The notes under the pieces were generated by a model. That model was not told the origin of the DNA. It ran no database searches and worked only from the letters and a program-made list of their open reading frames with translations. A stretch of DNA of 64,000 nucleotides from contig AZLU01000183.1 in assembly GCA_002224055.1 (NCBI GenBank), positions 19,757 to 83,756 on the forward strand, given 5' to 3'. This DNA comes from Pezizomycotina sp. ARF18 (lineage: Eukaryota; Ascomycota). Position 1 is the stretch's first letter. Each line of letters opens with the position of its first letter. The translations under genes were made by a program, and so were the position numbers. Positions 36,201 through 47,364 of the stretch are shown here, piece by piece.

Positions 36201-39200
36201 CATGGAGGTCTCGTGTCGTGCTTTCGTGCAACTGATATGATCACGTCCGACTCCTCGTGCCATCCATATAAGCAAATAAACGCACTACACCAGAGGATAT
36301 AGGCCAAATTTAGCTCAGCTGTGCTTTACTTCGGGGTTGCGGGCTAAAAGAAGTTAATTTATGTAATGAGATAATCCAAGTTTCTCTTCTTTCACCTGGG
36401 TTTATAACGTCTGGCGCTACAGGTAATATTTATGAGTAGATATAACTAAAGGGGAACTCTCAACTGTGAGAGCTACCATCGAACAAATATTCGTATTCAG
36501 TATTCCATCTGCGGGGTGTGCTCCCGCGATGCATGCCCGTAGACCTTCCTGCAACAGTTTTAGAGAAGAGAGGAGTCTAGATGCGAATCTAGCCTGTTAC
36601 CAAAACTATACAGACAAAAAAAAAAAAAAACAGGTCCAATTGGTATCACACTATGACAAATTAGTAAACGTTGTAGAAGATCTTATTTGATGGAAGTCAA
36701 TGGGTACTACATATTGAAAAAGCTCACTATTTGTTGACGTGCCAGTGAAATTTAGTAGGCCTGGCATTTTCTTATGTATGTAAACCAAGCCCCCTTTCCG
36801 CTTAGATCTCGATATAACATCAAAAGCCATAACTCTTTTTCTGAAGGATAACTTTTAAGCCACAGCGGTTCAAGAGAAAGGGGGTGTATCTCTGATTCCC
36901 CTCTCGATAGAACTAAACTAGTGACCATTGCCAATATATTGCGTCAATAACGACACTGCTCCATACAAGTAAACAAAAAGACGTGACTGAATTTTCAATT
37001 AAAATAGAAATAACCTACGGAGCAAGGATGAATTCTACTCTATACGCTGGTAGACTATATACGCTTAAAATACGGATACACTGATACATGTGGCTTGGGT
37101 GGATAGGAAGATTATATCAGGGCTAATCTCTACTCTATCTTTACGGCCATGACCTATCTATTTACTAATATTTAATAATTCATTTACGTTACTGATCAAG
37201 ATTAAGAGGCCGTAAGAAGAGTGCAAAAGGTAATTTATTTGTTATGAGATTTCCGATCCATATTACGAAAGCTTGCATGCAATCCATCAGTGGCTTGTAA
37301 GTCGAAACTGGATTATTGCCCCTTGAAGCAATCGCTTTTTACATGACTGGCTCCCCAAACTCGACGTCACCGCTCTTTTGTCCAATTCAAAGAAGTCTCA
37401 TTAACCATTTACTTAAGGCCAAATCCTGTTGCGTGATCGCTGCTTTTTTTTCTTTTTCTTTTATATCTCGGTATTGAATGCGCGGCGTATAGCCTGGTGA
37501 TGATTTATGTCTGAGTAATTCGAGGCCTTTGCAAATTGATCAGCAGCATAGGGGTCGTCTAATCTATCTATCTACCTAGGTATGTATCGTTGAAATTTTA
37601 ATTTGTACTTTCGGAGCTACTTGAGAATAAGGATTAGAAAGAAAAAAAAAATAGTATTTCACACACTCAAATCGACATCAATCGATATCATATACAGCTG
37701 GGAGGGCTACATTACATTATCTGGAGCTAGACTCCACATACTAGGTTGCTTCATTTGTTAGTTTTTCTGCCGTCCACGAAGTCTTATAACCCGGTTTGAA
37801 AAAAAAATATTGGGCTAATTGTGAGAGTCGAACTGCAAACCATAAAGAATTAAGCTGTAATTGGTTAGTAGAACCTCCGTCTACGGAGTTGTTAGCTATA
37901 TACATTCAAGGGGCGCGATAAATCAAAAGTCGGTCATAGGGTTGTAAATATAAGTGCACCCGGCTCGAACAAGCTGTCTTCCACAGTCATAAGCAACATC
38001 ATAAAATAATAGTGTGTACATTCTGCTCAAATAATAGTCTGCCGATGGAAATAACATAGACAACAACATTTTAAAAGCTAGAAATTGCTTTCTTCTACCT
38101 CACCCCTGCTTCCTAACTATCTGAAATCATTGTTAATGCTAAAATCATTCCGTGAAGATATTTCTTTTATATTTGGAAGGCTTAGTTTCTTCTAGATTTC
38201 CCCTTCGAAATTCGGATACGCAATATCGATCTGTAAAATATGCTGAGACTATTACTGCTTAAGTGTTCCATACTTTCTCCCGTGTCTTACCTGAAGGCTC
38301 TCGAGTATGACCATACTACCTAAGTACTTTATTTTTCATCTGAGGTGATCAGGTTCTAACGAGCAGTTACATGGAGAAGGCAGATTTTTCTCCGGTAATA
38401 GTGAGCCATGAAAATGGTAGTCTATATTATGTTTACCATATGAGACAATGATCGCGGATTATATCCGTGTATACTACCCACGTAGACAGGCAAACTTGAA
38501 GTTTGAAGTGGGTGGTTCTACGAGGGCTTTAGCGCGATAGTAAAGGCATAACAAAACTTGGGAACCTACCCCTACGGGAGCAGGGCGAGCGGGACAAAAT
38601 GCGTATAGCGTAGAGATGCCATTGTCTACCTTACTTCGGATTATCGGGAAGATGTTGCTATTGCGTCTTATCCTAAAGTAAAATTCAAGCCTTTCTAGAA
38701 ATTGTATAATTAAGACCTAATGTATCTTGGCTTGATACCCTTCCAAAAACGGGCAATTTGTCCTTATGGGTTTTGAACGCGTACATTCGTACTATCGATC
38801 ATGACGCTCCCCATCGTAGCATAAGCGAATTATCCGTCCGAGATACAACACGGAAGCTGTAGCCACGATAAAATAGCTCCTCGCGCCATCGTCGACGGTG
38901 CTTATGCATTAACCCCTACCGCTTCTTAGATTTCAAGCATCGAACCACTCACCAACCCATAGGACTACGTCGGTAACTCCTATACGACGAAGATACGGCG
39001 GCCTCGAGAGTATCGACGGGGTTTTTTCTGGGACAACGGAAGTTTCGTTTGAAGAGGGCCCGAAATAGCCAAGCCTGGGAGCAACGTACCGATTTTGTAA
39101 TCCTTAGAGATGTCAAATAGTAAGTCTTAACTGGCGGTTTGGGCGGCAAAGTATATCTCATAATTTGTTTGGTATCTGAACCTTGAAGCGTTTTCAGGAA

Positions 39201-42200
39201 GGACGTTGATATAGGGGAATATTAAGAGATTGCATGGTTTTGAAGCCACCTCGAAATCCAACTATTCGTTGAGTGATGGTGGAAGTTGTGGCTATGTATG
39301 CCGTTGGCGTGGCTTGAAACCCCTCCACGTTGGCTGCATGTTGAATACAAGATACGTATAGCCGCGCCGTAAAAGAGCTGTCATATTTCAAACTTTTATG
39401 TCGCAAAAGCTTTACGAAAGAAGATCAAATTTGGCTACGTTAACTGCTATACCTCCGTCACGTTTTTATTATAATCCCTATATGTGCGGCAGAGCTCAAA
39501 TGAGAATATTTTAGGAAGCTTATGGACAGCCGACGTTATGCCGTGTCTCCCGATTCCAGACTCTATCTCTTCGCAAAGCATGTTTAGTGGTCGTGTTGGA
39601 AATCAGCGGGGTTTAACTCTCGTCCTCTAATCAACTTACTCCGGAGGACAATATGCAGGATAAGAGATGGGCCGACTGTAGGAAAATCGCGTAAGTACCG
39701 GGCTGTCATTTTAGAGAGGGCGAACATACACTCCGCTTACGGAACGGTGATGTTATCGAAAACGCTTGAATATTCCAATCAGAGATGAGAGAGGTCCATA
39801 GAAACAGCTTGAGAATGTTTCGCAATCTTCAAATTACGGGGCGGATTGCGGTCAAAGGAATACACGTATGGGATATTCCTCTCGCGAAAACGCGGTATAT
39901 CGTCACTCTATCACATATATCTGCATAGCCTTAATTTTACCAGTGTTACCAGCTCCACATTCCGGAGCCTTTTTCATTTCCATTAGTCTCCATCTGGAAG
40001 CGCCTTCCGGACTTCAGACGGGGGTGGAGTTCGATGCAGGATCATTTTTTATTGCATAAGCATACTGGATGCAATGGAGAGACGTGAATCTCATCTTTCT
40101 TTCTTTCTTTCTTTCTTTTTTTTTTGTTTCGTCTTGGAGCCTCTGCGTTCGTACAGGGAAGCGGCTGTGAATGAAAGCCTCCACTAGAGTGACATGTATG
40201 TGTCGGGCATATCCGCAAGATTCCCCTGCTGGTTTCGTGTTTTTCTACTGGTTATGTTGTCTTATTGGCTAACCGAGCGACAAACAGGATTCGCCGTTTA
40301 ACTTTGCACTGTGGTTCCTACTGTATCGTCGTAAGATGTAATGTGTGTGGTTCTGAGAAGTCTATCACTAATCACCTTTATTTGCAATTTTTTTATACTA
40401 TAATTGCTTCGAGATTTGAAGGGACGGAAACGAGAAGGGAGGGTTGTTTCTCTAGGGCTGTTAAAAAGAGCTGCAGGATGGACGGTATGAGGAGACACGT
40501 CTATCGTAATCTTGGCACGCTTTTTATCGGAAACGAAGGATATCTATCCCGTTCATTCGTATATCCTTGCTATAGAGTACCTCTTATGGCTCTTGAGGCG
40601 AACAGCATCAAAACATGGATCAAAATTAGATCTCACCTTGGTCAGCGCCAATTTCCGGCATGGTGGTCGAGCCGATACCGGCGTCGGGTTGCGATTTCAA
40701 GGCTGTGGTAATCTCGCCTAAGGAAACAGGGCTATCAAAAAGACAAAGGCGCTCTAAATGTATGTTTCTTTCTTCATCTAATCCGGGCTTATACGCTGTT
40801 GATTTGATTCAGAATGTTAAATCCTCAGATGACGTGCCAATGGTAATGATGCGTTTTTAGTCATTCTTGAATCATTATAGACTAAGATCACAACTGGACT
40901 TGGTGCAACTTGTCTGCTTTCTTCTTAGGGCTCCTTGGACAAGATGTCCTCGTAGAGCTTGTAACATACGCGCTAGTTGGGGGGAAGCTACTTGGTAGGA
41001 TATCTCGTGCTCGCGTTATATCGGTTCACGTTTACTCGCTCGTCTTTGTTTTCTAGCGTTAACCTTGAACCCCGCCAACCGAAATGAACATGCAGATCTA
41101 AACCATCGCAACCTTTCACTGGGACCGTTTACATTTCCTTTTTCGTGCCAAGTCCTTGGACTCGGAGGGGCTGTCGTGGGAGTACAAGGTTTGCTGCAGG
41201 TTTGGCGAGAGGGAATGGTATTGCATATCATCCTTTCCTCGGATGCATCTCAACTCCTTCGGAAACTCAAATTACTGCATTTTGATCCATCCTGTTCGCC
41301 ACACCTGGTTCTCGGAGCGGTTTCGTGGACAGGTATTGACAAGAAGAGCTAAGTCCAAAGAAGCTTCATTAAGATATTGGCGCAGAAAGCTTTTCTCCCC
41401 ATTATCATCACCAGCGCATCACTTAAAAACTGTAATTTAAAGACAGTCCTTCGCACCGTGATCAACTGGGATTGTCTCAACAAAGAAATCTTTGGCGAAG
41501 CAAAGAGATTTTACTCTCACTATGCCACGCGTACCTCCTTACTTTTGCATATCTACAGGGAAGGCGTTTTTGGAACTTAGCGCTGTGTCTCCGAACTGTC
41601 CAATCTGCGAAGCACGCGTCTCGGGGAAGCTCGAAAGACTTCCTTCGCAGGTTTCTTCCGGTTCCTGGGGCCAATCAGGGTCTCAAAATCTGACGAAAAC
41701 CATGCAGAGATGAGATCTTACACACCTTAACGCGGTTGTTTATATAGGATCCGCGAAATTAAAGACGGAAGCTGAATCCATCGATCCAGATACATCTAGT
41801 CGAACTAATTTTTCCTTTGTGGAGAGATAAGAAAACAACTGGCTTTGCAAATTGCAAATCTATTTCATTACTCTTACGTCTTTATCGCCTTTGTCGGCCC
41901 TGTTCTTTGAGCTTTTTCGCAATGCTTTTCTGGATCTCTCGATGTCGAAGCGTTGACGATACTTTAGTTGATTATTCTGATTAGTTATTGCGACGGGGGA
42001 CCACTAGAATAGTAGCCATGGCGTGCTCAGGACGATATATGGACAATTCGCAGACCAATTGATAATTGGACGTTGGAATAGTACTAAATAGGAAAAACAC
42101 GTTCCAAGCGAATACCCTACGCTGCAGTCGGAAAAAACTCTCCCTCCGGGAAAAAACAGGAAAAAAGTTTTGCAGAAATTGCGCATTTTACAAATATCGA

Positions 42201-42936
42201 ATTCCTAAAGATCTCAAGCCAGTTATAGCGTCATTTTGCAGCTTCACGATATTCAAACTATTGAGGAGCTCGAAAGGAATCTTGCTCTCTCACGAGATTT
42301 CTTAAGATACTCTACGCAGTATTTGATCTGTTTCAAAAGATTTCTTTCCTTCTGATTTCATTCAGAATGATCTACCCGGAATTCTGGAAAGAAGAGCTCC
42401 CGCAGTTTGGAGTGAGACATTACATCATTTGATTCCACTTTGACATTTTCTCGCCTTTATCCAGCTCGCTTCTCACCCCCCGCTCGAAGTCTCGGCATTG
42501 AGGAAAACTTGGAAACGGAGACTTTTCAACTGTCAAATTGAACACAGCTTATTATTTGAGTGAAATAAAAAAACTACAGAAAACGTAGCAGAGAATAAAC
42601 TCGAGAGCAGCTTCTGACATCGGAGAGAAAAGGATTTACATTCGGATTGATCCGAGAAATGATAATCCTTAGTCTCTGAAATAGGATTAGACTATATGCC
42701 ATTGTCTCAGCACCTCTTTTGAATGATTCTCTTTTGTTTTCTCTGCAGTTCCCTCGTGAATATTTACATACTACGTGCAGATTTTGATTACCCTGGCAGT
42801 TTACTTCATTTTTACACTAGAACAACTGAAGTCGATTTTAAGTATTGCCGTCTCGTCCAGTTAAGGTTGGGTTTGCTTTTAAAAGGTCATACGGGCATGT
42901 GCAGTCCTCTAAAATATATAAATTTCATAAGCGAAT
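36201..42936. other. Intergenic / decayed sequence, nothing recognised
   Basis: No coherent gene. Plus-strand frames between 40265 and 41713 follow one another (40265-40711, 40512-40721, 40660-40860, 41065-41352, 41377-41580, 41492-41713) and might be a broken gene, since the frame 41065-41352 continues after one stop into 41377-41580 with an ordinary amino-acid composition. No motif supports this. A CTTT microsatellite lies at 40094-40125. Confidence 0.4.
40094..40125. repeat. (CTTT)n microsatellite
   Basis: About five CTTT units ending in a T9 run. Simple sequence. Confidence 0.85.
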
Positions 42937-43122
42937 ATGCGTTTCTGGATTTTCCCGTCCATGCAGTTTTTTTTTTTTTCTATAAAGCAAGGCTGTGGGG
43001 TTGAAAGTCCCAAAGCGGACACCGCAACACCCACGTTTCCAGATGAATGGACAATGGACGACAATCAAAGAAGACACGAAGAAAGAATGAGATCCCTTGA
43101 TCTCTCCCGTATGCTCTCATGA
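42937..43122 (+). CDS. Possible terminal exon
   Basis: After a T-rich stretch ending TTTCTATAAAG (possible acceptor at about 42988) the frame reads PTFPDEWTMDDNQRRHEERM and ends in SLDLSRMLS. This hydrophilic, charged segment resembles an ordinary protein C-terminus and is the only coding-like stretch in the neighbourhood. No upstream exon could be recognised, and no domain is identifiable, so the call is tentative. Confidence 0.25.
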   Translation: MRFWIFPSMQFFFFSIKQGCGVESPKADTATPTFPDEWTMDDNQRRHEERMRSLDLSRMLS

Positions 43123-44589
43123 CTGTCTTGTTTCTAAGACGAGAGGAATCGAGCGAAGGAGAAATAGGCAGTAAAATCTAAGGCATTTCCATGATAATAC
43201 AAAAGAAATCTTTTCTAAACATTTCGCGGTGTGGTACGTAGGTATTATTGTAAATATTGCGAATTGAATACTCCCGCTATCGGCAGTTTTATTGATTAAT
43301 ATCCGACCTCGTTTAAGTTGAATACCTCTTCTCCGATTTTCACTCATTGTTTATTCTAGAGAAGCTCCACGTTGCTGGTTGTTCGCACGGCGGAAGGCTC
43401 TTTTTCTGTCCCACTAAAAAGCCCACCAAAAAATGGCTGCATGTTCGAGGGAATGGCGCCTTTTCCTGCTGACGGCATTGGTCGGATAAGTATATTCTTA
43501 TCGCAAAATATCTGGGCGGGTACGTAGTGTGTGGGTCACTAAAGATCTGTGCTTTGACGTCAAAACCTTCAAAATCTCACCATTCCTTACCAAAAAGGTA
43601 CAACACCAAATACTACAACGATCATACCTCGCGATCCTACATCTGTGTAGATCCATTAGGGAGAAAAAAAAAATTAAGGACCGACTGTGATCCTGGCGAG
43701 AATAAGAAATGAAATGAAAAGCAGTGAAAAGAAATAGCAGAATTCACATTCGAATTGAGGCCTCAGCAATGATGGATCCTCTGTTTACCAAGGAATACTT
43801 AGTATGAGTGATCAAGGAGCAGATAAAGAGAGAACGAATGGACTTATTTGACGCGTGATCGCATACCTTCTTTGGATGAAGAGGATGTCTTGAACTATAG
43901 TAATATTGTATTACCACATCTTCTGCTATACCCAAGGCATGGCATCGCGAGCTTAACTCCAACAAGCATCCCTGGCGAGCTTTTTCTTTTTCTTTTCTTT
44001 CTTCCACGATTCACTAGCACTTCTTCAGGCGTGGCCTTAAACGACCGTCGACCATCCAACCCAACCTCTATATTGTTTTTTTCGTTTCCATTCTTTTGGA
44101 ATAAAAATCTTTTTGGATGGATATATAATCATTGCCTCCCAATGTTGTACTATATGCAGACCCTTGCGGCCTATCCCATCGATTCCCAATTCCCAATTCC
44201 CGAAACCCTTTCCTCCCGAAACCCTTTCCTATTTAACAGTTCTATATTACCGCAAACAGGAGGGAATCGCACCGAATATCATTGCGCTTTATATATACCT
44301 AGCGAGTTCCTAACCTTCTCTTCCCTCTTCCTCTTCCCTCTTCCCTCTTCCCTTTTTCGATTTGTCCATAGCAAATTAATATATAAGTATCTATAATTCA
44401 TACACATATATCGACGTTTTATTATCATTATTATTCCGTCTAAAAGTTGTACGAGACTTGTTCTTTTAGCGCTGGGTTATTGTTTTTTTTTTTTTCTTTT
44501 GTGAGAGGGTGTGGAAACACTTATATCGGTAGGGGTGATACATGTGTATGATTCGACATTGACGTCTCAACTACACGGACCCTCGCATT
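43123..44589. other. Upstream region of the sulfate permease
   Basis: No supported gene; a 182-codon frame (43848-44396) is a product of pyrimidine-rich composition. Short direct repeats occur at 44187-44235 (AATTCCC and CCCGAAACCCTTTCCT units) and a CTTCCCT-type tract at 44317-44357. These C/T-rich tracts are common in fungal promoters. Confidence 0.4.
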
Positions 44590-44597
44590 TATATACC
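44590..44597 (+). promoter_or_regulatory. TATA-like box upstream of the sulfate permease
   Basis: TATATACC lies 73 bp upstream of the first candidate start codon (44670), preceded by a CT-rich tract. Position and sequence fit a fungal core promoter, but this is pattern matching only. Confidence 0.35.
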
Positions 44598-44669
44598 TCG
44601 CCACCCAGGCAGACTGTCTCCTCAGGACCCCGCCCGAAATCCATTGGGCCAAGGCATCCATATTACAAG

Positions 44670-47364
44670 ATGTCCTTCGCAGCGATCATGTGCAGTCCTC
44701 ATCGGGCCCTTCGCCGACGAAGCGGAAGCTAGCCAAGGCGCTAGGTATCAAGCTGGACATCGCAGAAGGCGAAGCCGGTGGTGTCACCAGGGGGGAATCC
44801 ATCCAGTCCACGGATACCTACGTCGAAGACGAACCGACCGTGAAGGAATGGATACAGAGTATCAAACCGACGGGAAGCGATGTCAAGACCTTTGTCAGCA
44901 GCCTGTTCCCATTTACGCATTGGATCGGTCGCTACAATCTGCTCTGGTTCTACGGTGACCTGATCGCCGGTATCACAGTGGCATGGTCGTCGTACCGCAG
45001 AGTAGTAAGTGTTATATCAGCCTCAATTACCCACTTGGACCTGATTATGTCGCTGACGATTGTTTTTTTTTTTTCTGCAACTGACAGTGGCATACGCCAG
45101 TCTTGCGCTACTCGCGCCGGAATTCGGTCTCTATTCCTCCTTCGTTGGTGTCATCATGTACTGGTTCTTCGCAACCTCCAAGGATATCACAATCGGCCCC
45201 GTCGCAGTCATGTCTACCTTAACGGGTAACATCGTCAAGAAGGCAGCGGTGTCACATCCCGATATCCCCGCGAACGTTGTAGCCAGCAGCCTTGCAGTTA
45301 TCTGCGGCTGTATTGTTTTCGCTCTCGGTTTCTTCAGGCTCGGTTTTATCGTCGATTTCATCCCGCTGCCGGCCATCGCGGCGTTCATGACCGGCTCCGC
45401 GCTTATATCGCGATGGGCCAAGTCCCCGGACTCTTCGGCATCAAGGATATCAATAATCGCGCGCAGACGTACAAGGTCTTCATCAACTTCTGGCACCACA
45501 TCAACCACAGCAGGCTCGACGCCGCCTTGGGCCTTACAGCCCTGTTCCTTCTTTACATCATTCGCTATAGCTGCACGAAACTAGCGGCGAGGATACCTAA
45601 GCAGCAGAGGACCTTTTTCTTCCTTTCCACGCTGCGAACGGCCTTCGTTATCCTCCTGTATACTTTGGTCAGCTGGCTGGTAAACCGCCACCACAGGAAG
45701 AAGCCCAAGTTTAAGATTCTCGGCCATGTACCGCGTGGTTTCAAGCACATGGGCGTACCTACCCTTGACAAGGATATCATCTCCTCTTACGCTTCGGATC
45801 TTCCGGCTGCTGTCATTGTCCTCCTGATTGAACACATCGTACGTTTGTGCTGTTTTTCCCCTTTTTTTGCAATGCCTCTTTCCGCCATATACTGACGCTA
45901 ATTGATTCCTGCTAGGCCATCTCCAAATCATTCGGTCGCGTTAACGGCTACACTATCAATCCTTCCCAGGAATTGATCGCCATCGGTATCACTAACATCT
46001 TCGGTCCGTTCTTTGGCGCATACCCGGCCACTGGTTCTTTCTCCAGAACTGCCATCAAGTCCAAAGCAGGCGTGCGAACACCCCTCGCTGGTGTCATCAC
46101 GGGTCTCCTCGTCCTCCTCGCCATTTACGCGCTCCCCGCTGTCTTCTTCTACATCCCAAATGCCAGTCTGGCTGCGGTCATCATCCACGCCGTCGGCGAT
46201 TTGATCACCCCTCCCAACACCCTCTACCGCTTCTGGCGCGTTTCCCCGATCGAAGTCATGATCTACTTCGCCGGAGTCATCGTCACCGTATTCAGTAGCA
46301 TTGAGAATGGTATCTACGTCACCATCGCGACTTCCGGTGCTCTGCTGCTCTGGCGTATCGCGAAGGCCCGCGGTCACTTCCTTGGCCGTGTAAAGGTACA
46401 CTCTGTCATCGGCGACAATTACTTCAGCGGCGACAAGCTTCCCGAGCGTTTCGCAAGAATCCTTGACCGCAAACGGCGGTGGTCAAAAGCCCGGTGCCTT
46501 AGCAGCGGAAGACAAAACAAATGCTCCTCTCTCCGACGCCTCCAGCGCCGCTCATGATGAACCAGACCATCACCACGGCAAAGGAAAACGCCACGTATAC
46601 CTCCCACTTGACCACTACGACGGCTCGAACCCCGAAATCTCCCTCGATTCCCCGTACCCAGGTATCTTCGTCTTCAGGTTTACGGAAGGTTACCTCTACC
46701 CGAACGCGAACCACTACACCGATCAACTCGTAGAGCGCGTCTTCAAGGCTACCCGCCGCACGAACCCGAACTCGTACGCCCGCCTCGGAGACCGTCCGTG
46801 GAATGACCCGGCCCGCGCAAGGGACCCAGCGCGGAAGAACTCGCCAAGGATACCCGGCCGACTCTCAAAGCCATTATCCTCGACTTCGCGAGCGTAAACC
46901 ACGTCGACATCACCTCAGTCCAGATCCTCATCGACGTGCGGAATCAGCTCGACAAACACGCATCACCCGACCGTGTAGACTGGCACTTTGCTTCCGTAAA
47001 TAATCGCTGGACGAAGCGCGCTCTGGCATCTGCGGGGTTTGGATACCCATCTGACGTCGACGGTACCGGTAACCCGCGCGCACGGTGGAGACCCGTCTTC
47101 TCAGTTGCTGAGATTGGAGCTTCCGGCCAAGGTCTCACGACGAGAAACGAAGCCGGTCGGGTCGGAGGTAACGCCAACGGCGATTCCAAGTTGGAGGATA
47201 TCGAGGCTGCACACCAACCGCACGGCGGACTGGACGCGACGCCGAAGAGGCTGGTCGCGGTTAATAGCATTAATCGGCCAATGTTCCACATCGACATGGA
47301 CGCGGCCCTCACGAGCGCTATTGAGAACGCTACTTCTCAGGTGTGTTTCCTTAATAGGAAATAG
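44670..47364 (+). CDS. Sulfate permease (SulP/SLC26 family), frame-broken
   Basis: Imports sulfate across the plasma membrane with protons. Visible in order: a cytoplasmic N-terminus with the pre-helix WFYGDLIAGITV; the helix-1 VVPQ motif and AYASLALLAPEFGLYSSFVG; DITIGPVAVMSTLTG; two introns (45005-45087, 83 bp; 45839-45915, 77 bp), both GT-AG; FGRVNGYTINPSQELIAIGI and GPFFGAYPATGSFSRTA, strongly conserved in the family; the final helices; then a C-terminal STAS domain (about 46.66-47.12 kb; ILDFASVNHVDITSVQILID). The total, about 830 codons, is normal for fungal sulfate permeases. The frame is broken at about 44.69, 44.98 (GTGGCATGG), 45.41 (GCTTATATCG), 46.47 (CGCAAACGG) and 46.81 kb (GACCCGGCCC), each explained by one lost or gained base with perfect family similarity on both sides. 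The start (ATG 44670) is uncertain because a shift lies just behind it. I infer assembly indels rather than a dead gene. Confidence 0.92.

Noticed and set aside
37800-37900. tRNA-like pieces (AGTCGAACTGC in the minus-strand sense next to a T-run; AAGCTGTAATTGGTTAG in the plus sense)
   Set aside because: Neither strand gives a complete cloverleaf: T-stem pairing fails and no matching acceptor stem is found.
43848-44396. 182-codon frame upstream of the sulfate permease
   Set aside because: Derived from CT-rich promoter-like sequence and simple repeats; no domain.
45131-46401. Long minus-strand frames across the sulfate permease
   Set aside because: Antisense shadows of a well-supported gene with GC-rich third positions.
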